A program made the position numbers and the translations under genes. This document shows, piece after piece, positions 57,144 to 64,000 of a DNA stretch of 64,000 bases. The DNA is from Liquidambar formosana (Eukaryota; Streptophyta; Magnoliopsida; Saxifragales; Altingiaceae). The notes beneath the pieces were generated by a model. It searched no databases. It worked only from the letters and a program-made list of their open reading frames with translations, and was not told where the DNA came from. The DNA is taken from the NCBI GenBank assembly GCA_039720395.1, contig CM077831.1:13731803-13795802 (forward strand), given 5' to 3'. The stretch's first letter is position 1, and every line of letters starts with the position of its first letter.

Positions 57144-59063
57144 GGGAATGCATGCTAGTGGAATAGGATTGTGAATTGTTTGCTGTTAGGATAGTTTCTC
57201 TCTTAAGGATAGAGGTACATTTTGCACAGAAAATTAGTTGATGTGTTTAGGCCGTTTTCTCTTCATGGTTCAATTATATGCATGATTTGAAGCATCTTTT
57301 GTATAGGACACTTGCTGTGTAAGTGTCATCTTCATAGGTGTATGGATGATTATTCTTTTCGAGGATAATTATCGTCCTTAGAGGGTGAAGTCGTACATAG
57401 GTGCTTTTTGGAGTGTGTTTAAGTGTGCTGTGAGTTTCTTTGCATTCTTAGGTATATATTTTACGTAGCATATGTGAAGAAACCATTCATGCGGAGTAAT
57501 TTCTACGTAAAATTATCTCCGAATAGTTTTACTTAAGAATACTCGCCGTAAGGATGATTATTTCACATTCTTACATAAAATACTTATCTAAGGCATCATG
57601 TTAAATTTTCTTTTCATGTTTTGAATTGTCATATGATATTTTCATCATGGTAATTCATATTTAGCATGTTTTTTATAGTTTTATGCATGTTAGGGTGTTT
57701 AGAGCATATTAGGGCTTTGTTTCTCTTTTGATTTTTGTTATTTGCATGAGTATTAGGTCATTATATGCATGTTTAGTATTCTGTCCAGATTTGATTTAGG
57801 TCTCCTAATGATTATTTGAGCATGAATATGGTTAGTTTGAGTTTAATAATTGCCCTATAGAATACATGGGGTGATTAATTGGTGTTTTCTCGATGTTTCG
57901 GGATAATTTGCATATAGTAAGTGGTTCATGGTAAGTTTGTTTTGATTTGTTCTCTTCTCCTGCTCTTTGGGTTATTCTTTTTACTTTGGATTGTAATTCT
58001 TAAGTTTCCATGTTTTCTAAAACTCTTTTTTGAATAAGAGTTCTATCTCTTTTAGAACTCTACTTTCGTTAAAATTCTATTTTATCCAGAGTTCTATCTC
58101 TTTTAGGATTCTACTTTTCTCAAACTCCTTTTTTAATTAGAATTCTATCTCTTTTAGAATTCTACTTCTCTCAAACTTCTTTTTGGATGAGAGTTCTATC
58201 TCTTTTCAAATTCTATCTTCTCTCAACTTCCTTTTCTTTGGAAATCCTTCTTCTTTTTAAACTCTTCTTTTCTTTTAATGGAAACTTAGGGTTTATAGTT
58301 CATTGTAAAAGGAGTAACCCCTTCTCAATCAAACTACATGGACTTTGATCCTTACATTTTTGTATGTAAAGTACGTAGGCACTCATTTGATGTTCAAGTC
58401 CGCCCTAGGATACTAAGTATACTAGGTTTTCTTTTTCTTTCTTTTTCTTTTTGTTCATTTGTCCATCACGTATTTGCTAGAGGAGTAGGATGGACCCATG
58501 CTTACCCATTTATCCATCACATATGATTGCTAGAGGAGTAGGATGGATCTGTTTCTTATTCTCTATTTCTCTACTACTTTCCATATGTCTCATATTTGTT
58601 CATGGATGTTTACATGCTTTATGGATGTTTATATACTTTATGGATGTTCATGGATGAATGGATAGTTTATGGATGATTCTTTACATATGCATGGTGACTA
58701 ATTAGGAAGTGATTGAAATAGCCCATATAAATTTAGAGATCCATTTTGGGGCAATGTGGGTGCCTATAGGATGTTTCCTAGAACCTTCCCACATCATAAC
58801 TTAGTCTCCGAATCCTATCTTGTTCTGTAAGACTTGTTTTTCCTTGATCGGAGTCATGTGTTTGGTTTTCAAAGGTTTTCTTTAAAACTATTTTCCAGGT
58901 TTTCCTTTTTTTCCTTAAAAAATGAGGTGGCGACTCCCTGTTTGTTATGTTTTTGTGAACCTTTTAAAAACCAAATTTTTATTAATTTAAATATCTATAA
59001 GTCTTTTTAAAAGAAGGGTTCTCCTTCCCCCCCCCCCCCCATATCGAAACCTGTGGTTCACAG
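57144..59063 (+). repeat. Diverged Tat-type LTR fragment K
   Basis: It shares ordered words with the LTRs of C and E: TTCTGTCCAGATTTG, GGTACGTAGGC-like, GTTCAAGTCCG..CTAGGATAC, GTGGGTGCCTATAGG, AAAAAATGAGGTGGCGACTCC, and an end resembling GGTTCA. A 14-bp poly-C run is at 59027-59040. The start is cut by LTR H. Confidence 0.6.
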
Positions 59064-59069
59064 ATGCCA

Positions 59070-59293
59070 TTTAAGAGAACTCCCCAAGTGTGTTCTTTCC
59101 TAAGGTATCCTCTCCTACGATACCGTTTAGGAGAACTCCCCGAGTGTGTTCTTTCCTAAGGTATCCTCTCCTACGATACCGTTTAGGAGAACTCCCCGAG
59201 TGTGTTCTTTCCTAAGGTATCCCCTACTACGATACTTTTTAGGAGAACTCCCTGAGTGTGTTCTTACCTAAGGTATCCCCTCCTATGTTGCTT
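59070..59293. repeat. Four 56-bp tandem repeats
   Basis: Units begin TTTAGGAGAACTCCC at 59070, 59126, 59182 and 59238. They are near-identical, each with GTGTGTTCTTTCCTAAGGTATCC and CTACGATACC words (the last unit diverges). The array sits just after the LTR-like fragment K, where an element leader would be. Confidence 0.85.
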
Positions 59294-59549
59294 TTCGAAA
59301 CCCTCCATTTGCCCCAAAGGAAGACCCATTTTTACGCATAAACTACGATAGGTCTAATCTCCAAAAAGAGTACGTAGGAAATTAGGCGAAACCTAATCTG
59401 ACCACATTCATGCATTCTCACTCGTTCATGCATTTGTATTCATTGCATGTGTGTTTTTGGCTCCGGAAAGTCAGTCGGTTCAAAATGGTTTATCTTCTGG
59501 TCTTCCGATTCTAATCACTTCGTGAATGAAACCGAAAGAATGAGTAAAC
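59294..59549. other. Unassigned sequence between repeat array and LTR L
   Basis: No gene seen. It probably belongs to the same decayed Tat-type element as K. Confidence 0.4.
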
Positions 59550-60236
59550 TGTTAACACCCCATTTTGTACCTCCTAACATTTCGGACCACCTTTAAGCCC
59601 AATGATGAAAGGCAGTAGCAGATAGGCTACCACGGACAAGACCCAAAGGACCCACGTAGGCCCAACAAAGTTTCCTACCCATTGAAAGACCCCATGATCG
59701 AACATGCATAGGCAATGCATATACGTGCATCTCATTGGCACGTATATGTATGGCCTTTGAATTTCAAAATCTTAACGTGTCCCCCCAAATCACTTCTTAC
59801 CTTATGAAGACATTGTGCTGACAACTGCTTGATGGCGGCTAGGAAACCCTAATGGACCTCAAATCAAACCCTAATCCTTGCCTATATATACCTCACTTTC
59901 AACCAAAAGAAAATGAGGAACTCTTTTACCTAGCCTCCACCCCCAAAAAAATCTGAGAATTGATAGTTATGACTGTAAGAGGTCCGAAAGGCGAGTTCGT
60001 GGAGTAATTACTGCTGCCTGTACCTGAGGTTAATGGTTTTCAATTAATTTCATTTTTTCTTAATGATTTAGCATTTTTTTTTTATGATATTGCATGAAAA
60101 AAACATAATACTTGCTGTGCACATCCTTTCATTTAGTTTTCATATTTAGGATGTGTTTAGATTTAATCCGGTATTGACACACTTGTGCATTTAAAGGTTG
60201 GAGCGGGTTTCTCATCCGTTTCAAGTGTGTAGGGTT

Positions 60237-61666
60237 CATAGTCTTAAAAATAGCGATATATCGCCATATTGGAAGGTAGCGATACGATATTCTCATGGGA
60301 AATTGGAAAATTTGAAAAAAAACAAAATATCGAGAGATATCGACGATATATCGCGATATATCATCAATATCTTGATAACTTGTAATATCGTCAGCATTAT
60401 ATTAGATATCGTGGAGAAATCGATGATATACTGTCGATATATCGTCAATATCAACACTCTGCTTTATATCATTCCACTGAATTGGTGTTTGGGCGTTTTT
60501 CGACCATATGATCTTGTCCTTTGTTGGTACCAGAGAGAAAAAGAAGAAGGAAAAGGAGAAGAAGAAGAATATTAAAGAAATTAGGGTTAACATAAAACCA
60601 TAGGAAAATACCTAAAATACCCTTACATAAAAGTACGAAAAAGTTATACAGCGGGCCATGCCTTTGGCACGGCAGGGGTCTTCGACCCCCTCGGGGAGCT
60701 ACGCCCCCCGAACCCCCTTGGGGGGCTCCACCCCCCAAACCCCTGGTCAATCCTACTGGTCAATATCATCAGACTCCACATAACACAACAGCTACCATAG
60801 TTGGTGTCAGAATAGGTACCAAAGGAGAAGAAGAAGAAGAGTGGGAAAAAAAAAGAAGTCAAACTCACCTAATTTTTGTCGGAGATGCTACCATTGGTGC
60901 CAAAGGAAGATACTGTCGCTGATAAGCTATAGGTGTTGACTGACTCTAGGTTTCCATCGTGAGAAATGAGAACACCTTATTATCTTCTTTACTTTGCAAT
61001 TATACCTTCTATTTTATTCTATTTTTATATAAACAAAGACCAATTTCACACTTTAAGCCCTCAAAGTATTATTATTACAATTCTTCCATAATTTCAAAAC
61101 TTATCTTCAAATTTACCACACCTTTGGTTAAATTTTTTTCAAATTTATCCCACATATATATATAGATATATATATATATCTATATATATATATATATATT
61201 TGTTTTGGCACCACTCACATATTTACTTTATAACATATACATACACATAGAAGTGCTCCTTACATACCTCATCATTATAATTTTTTTTTTCAAATTTACC
61301 CCTGGGATGCGCATAAGTGCACAACAAAAGCATAAATCTCTTCCTTTTAATGTTATGTGATATTTAAATGTTGAATTTACATAAATATCTATTATTTATT
61401 TTCTAAGCGTGACTTACATTTTGTACCATATACAACACATATTTGTCCTAGACACATTTAAATTGCAATATTTTGATGATAGATTGTGTATTATAGCCTA
61501 AATCATTGTTTTCCAGAGTTTCAATAAAAATATCTGTATTTAACTCATAATATCCACCATATCTTTAAAACGATATCAATATTGTCAATATATCCAACGA
61601 TATATCCGATATATTCATATTTTTGGACCCTCAATGTATCCATCGATATCGATATTAAAGTCCTTA
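60237..61666. mobile_element. Probable non-autonomous hAT-like DNA transposon (1430 bp)
   Basis: It is flanked by the 8-bp direct repeat GTAGGGTT (60229-60236 and 61667-61674). The ends are imperfect inverted repeats (AGTCTTAAAAATAGCGATAT on the left; TAAGGACTTTAATATCGATAT on the right, reverse strand). CGATATATCG-type words cluster just inside both ends, as subterminal binding motifs do in hAT elements. No transposase is visible. It contains a GC-rich segment at 60657-60752 and an AT dinucleotide run near 61150-61200. Confidence 0.6.
60657..60752. repeat. GC-rich self-complementary segment
   Basis: Dense CCCCC/GGGGG words that pair with each other (for example GGGGGGCTCCACCCCCC and CTACGCCCCCCG). 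This contrasts sharply with AT-rich surroundings inside the hAT-like element. Apparent Gly/Pro-rich open frames here reflect composition. Confidence 0.55.
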
Positions 61667-62380
61667 GTAGGGTTGCATAAGGTTTATTCATTAATTTTGG
61701 CATTTTTTGTATATGTTATCTCTCAATATTTAGATCTAGGATGTTCTTATTGCTTTCAAAGCATGCTTAGATGGTTTATATGCATCTCCTGATCATTCGT
61801 AGGATTACACAAGCATGATAGTTGCACAATAGGCTTAAATTCGTATTTTTGCATTGACTGTATAAGTTCTGCATAAGGCATGCACGTACGTGCTTCATAT
61901 ATGCATGTACGTGTTTCCCAGATGCTCGTATGTGCATGACCCCTATTTTGCAGTTTAATCTTCTTTTCTCTTTTGCAGGCAGTGTAAGTATCTCTCGCAA
62001 TTCTTTGAATATTCTACCTTGTACATATATATGTTCATATATCCTGTCTAATCTCTCTTTCTCATCATTGCGTGCCATTATTGATTGCAATTGCATAAGT
62101 GCTTGAATAGCAGTTGAATTCAGTTGAGTCCTTTCTAATTAAAGCTAATAAATAAGTGTTGGGGCCGGATTTCAGTTGGGCGTAGATGGGTGCCTAACAC
62201 CTTCCCATCCGCGTACTTTAGCTCTAAACCTTGATTCTTTTGGTAATGACGAGTTGGGCGCTTGCAAGGAGTCAATCGGTTCCCGAGCCAAAATCAGGTG
62301 GCAACTCCCTCTCCGCCTTAATCATCCATGGTTAGTGGCGTACTCCCGAGTCAAGCGTGGTGAAAAGACACGGTGCTCAC

Positions 62381-63482
62381 AACTCCAGAAGTATTGAACT
62401 CTTCATTTTTACATAGAAAATATTTATTATCTTCAAAAATAAAACTAAAACCTTATTTAGATAAAGCAAAAATAGAAATAATGTTTCTAATAACTTTTAG
62501 AATGTAAAGACAGCCTACTAATTCTAAACTACTCCCACTAGGCAAAGTCAAGCAGCAAACCCCCACAGCTAATGCAGCAACGCTTACCCCATTCCCTACT
62601 CGTAGGGTTACTTCGCCTTTACTCAACCTTCTACTTCCCCTTAGATCCTGCATGGAATTACAAATATGGGAACTCACACCAGAATCAAGTACCTAAGTGG
62701 AAGCAAAGCTAACACTTAAGTTAGTCTCAAGTACAAGGGCATAATCCATACCTTCCAAAAGTTGGTTCTATAGAGTATCGAAATACTCCTGGCAGTTACG
62801 TTTCTAGTGCCTATCCTTGTCGCAGTGAAAACAGGTTCTTTTAACTTTGTTGGCATTACCTTTCTTGATGCTTCCTTTTGGCTTTAAGTTCTTCTTCCCT
62901 TAGGTACTCTTACCTTTGCCTTTGGGCTTGGGCCTAGCCTTATTGATCACTCATATGCCTTCATGCACATAGCAATAGGGATAATAAACACCCTTGTAAA
63001 CCCCTATAAAGATCTACACTTGATGTTATCAAACTTCTAAAGCTATATGCATAAGACAACTATGGTGTCTCAGATCTAAGGATAACTTATACCACTATAA
63101 TAATGAGAAACTGATTGACAGGTAGGTTAAAACTCCATTCAGTTAATCTCATATCTTTAGTCACATTCAGTCTACCTATTTTTGTAATAAGCACCTACAT
63201 GTTGGTTGTAGTATCTCCACACAAATAGCTTGAGACTAGCTATCCTCCTACGGAGTCAACCTAATAGGTGCTAGTCTTATGGTTCATTACTGTCCATCAT
63301 AGTAAACCTTCAACTAGGAATGTTTTAAGAGTTTAGTACAGAGATATATTTACAGTCTCAAAATTACAACTCTTTGTAATTCCATATTCTCAACTAGCTC
63401 TAACTCCATGGATATATCATGTAAATATAAGAATGCAAACAAATATGATAAAATAAGTCTTTTTATTAATTCAATAATAATG
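62381..63482 (-). mobile_element. Copia fragment I: gag end joined to LTR piece
   Basis: 62381-62940 matches the sequence downstream of copia gag and the end of gag itself (decayed CCHC region near 62760-62850). At about 62941 it jumps to LTR sequence equivalent to 8090-8640. The leader and half the LTR are therefore missing between them. It is more diverged than the other copies. Confidence 0.75.
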
Positions 63483-64000
63483 TAGGGTTGTCCCAAATAT
63501 ATAACCCTAGAGGGGGTGAATAAGGTTATTGGCCAAATTAAAAACTAATGGAAAACTCAAAATTAGATTATTGCAAGAGAAAATAAATACAAGTACAAGC
63601 AATAATAAGGAGATTTAGATGAAGAGAATGCAAACAATATTAACGAGGTTCAGTCTCCCGCCTACATCCTCACCTCAAGAGCTCACTTGAGGATTCACCA
63701 ATCCACTATCACTCTCCTTCAAGGTGGAGTAGCAAACCTTTACAACACCAAGTGTTCTTCACTAACACTTATTCAAGAACACTCTTCAAGTGCTTACAAA
63801 TTGGGGTTCTCTCAACCCTTTGATACAAGATGAATGGAGTTTGTTTTTGTGCTAAAGAAGATCTCTCAATAGAAGAAATGCACAGCAATTGAAAGCACAC
63901 TCAGCTATTGATTGTATCTCAATGAATGCTTACAAGTGAAATTAGGGCTTGTAATGAATAATCTTGTCTTTTGCTCAATGAATACTCATAAATGAGTTTA
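63483..64000. repeat. Unassigned plant repeat at right edge
   Basis: It contains ACCCTAGAGGGGGTGAATAAGG and AACGAGGTTCAGTCTCCCGCCTA-like words that I recognise only as typical of dispersed plant repeats. No coding sequence seen; it continues beyond the window. Confidence 0.4.

Larger units (their letters stand above)
59550..62380 (+). repeat. Tat-type LTR L (diverged), interrupted by a DNA transposon
   Basis: It starts TGTTAACACCCCATTTTGTACC, like the TGTCACACCCCATTTTTGCACC of C and E. A TATA box (59883-59890) lies about 330 bp in. The end region has GGGTGCCTAACACCTTCCCAT and GGTGGCAACTCCC words. The exact right end is uncertain; copia I sequence begins near 62381. Confidence 0.55.

Noticed and set aside
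59950..60600. 125-codon frame on the plus strand at 60198-60575
   Set aside because: It consists mainly of translated CGATATATCG repeats crossing the transposon boundary.
60469..60868. Gly/Pro-rich minus-strand open frames
   Set aside because: Composition effect of the GC-rich segment inside the hAT-like element; no domain and not conserved in frame.
61776..62397. Frames of 106 and 73 codons in LTR L
   Set aside because: They sit in LTR-like sequence with no family similarity that I can recognise; length is compatible with chance.

Overview
This window is a piece of a flowering-plant nuclear genome. It consists almost entirely of nested LTR retrotransposons, and I find no ordinary single-copy host gene, tRNA, rRNA or CRISPR array. 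The species cannot be named from sequence alone. The plant assignment rests on Ty1/copia elements with a TGGTATCAGAGC primer-binding site, Ty3/gypsy elements of the Tat/Ogre type (dual RNase H, TGGCGACTCC primer-binding site, candidate intron between protease and RT), plant mobile domain (PMD) proteins and interspersed CCCTAAA words.

Layout. 1-8715: copia element A (minus strand), very young, cut by the window edge. It sits inside copia element B (minus, 8716-15188) of the same family. B sits in the 3' region of Tat element C (minus, 15189-31683). C carries, antisense to its own gag-pol, a seven-exon PMD gene (16438-19179) and an intact single-exon PMD/DUF7745-like gene (19626-20912), and ends at a 2.7-kb 5' LTR. 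C is inserted in the pol of an older Tat element D (minus, 31684-39003), which also contains a solo copia LTR with a perfect 5-bp target duplication. In D's 5' leader sits Tat element E (plus, 39004-50277). E has open gag-protease and pol frames, an LTR whose promoter segment differs from C's, and an LTR/leader junction replaced by a truncated copia (F). E breaks off inside integrase and is joined to copia G (plus, to 56226). An inverted partial copia LTR (H), diverged Tat-type LTRs (K, L), a probable non-autonomous hAT transposon inside L, a rearranged copia fragment (I) and an unassigned repeat fill the rest.

How the parts work together. Tat copies encode gag, protease, RT, two RNases H and integrase. 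A conserved candidate intron of 167-171 nt would, once spliced, join gag-protease to pol in all three copies. The copia family looks non-autonomous: its copies share deletions that remove protease, the integrase N-terminus and most of RT, yet keep LTRs, primer-binding site, polypurine tract and a short gag, so it would need enzymes from elsewhere.

Most unusual signals. (1) Three hairpins just upstream of copia gag share one 17-nt loop while their stems differ and still pair; in copy G all three loops carry the same altered sequence. (2) An array of 14 hairpins in the Tat 3' region has a nearly constant 7-nt loop and alternating stems that co-vary. (3) An 80-bp quasi-palindrome occurs in the Tat LTR promoter region and again upstream of each of the two antisense genes.
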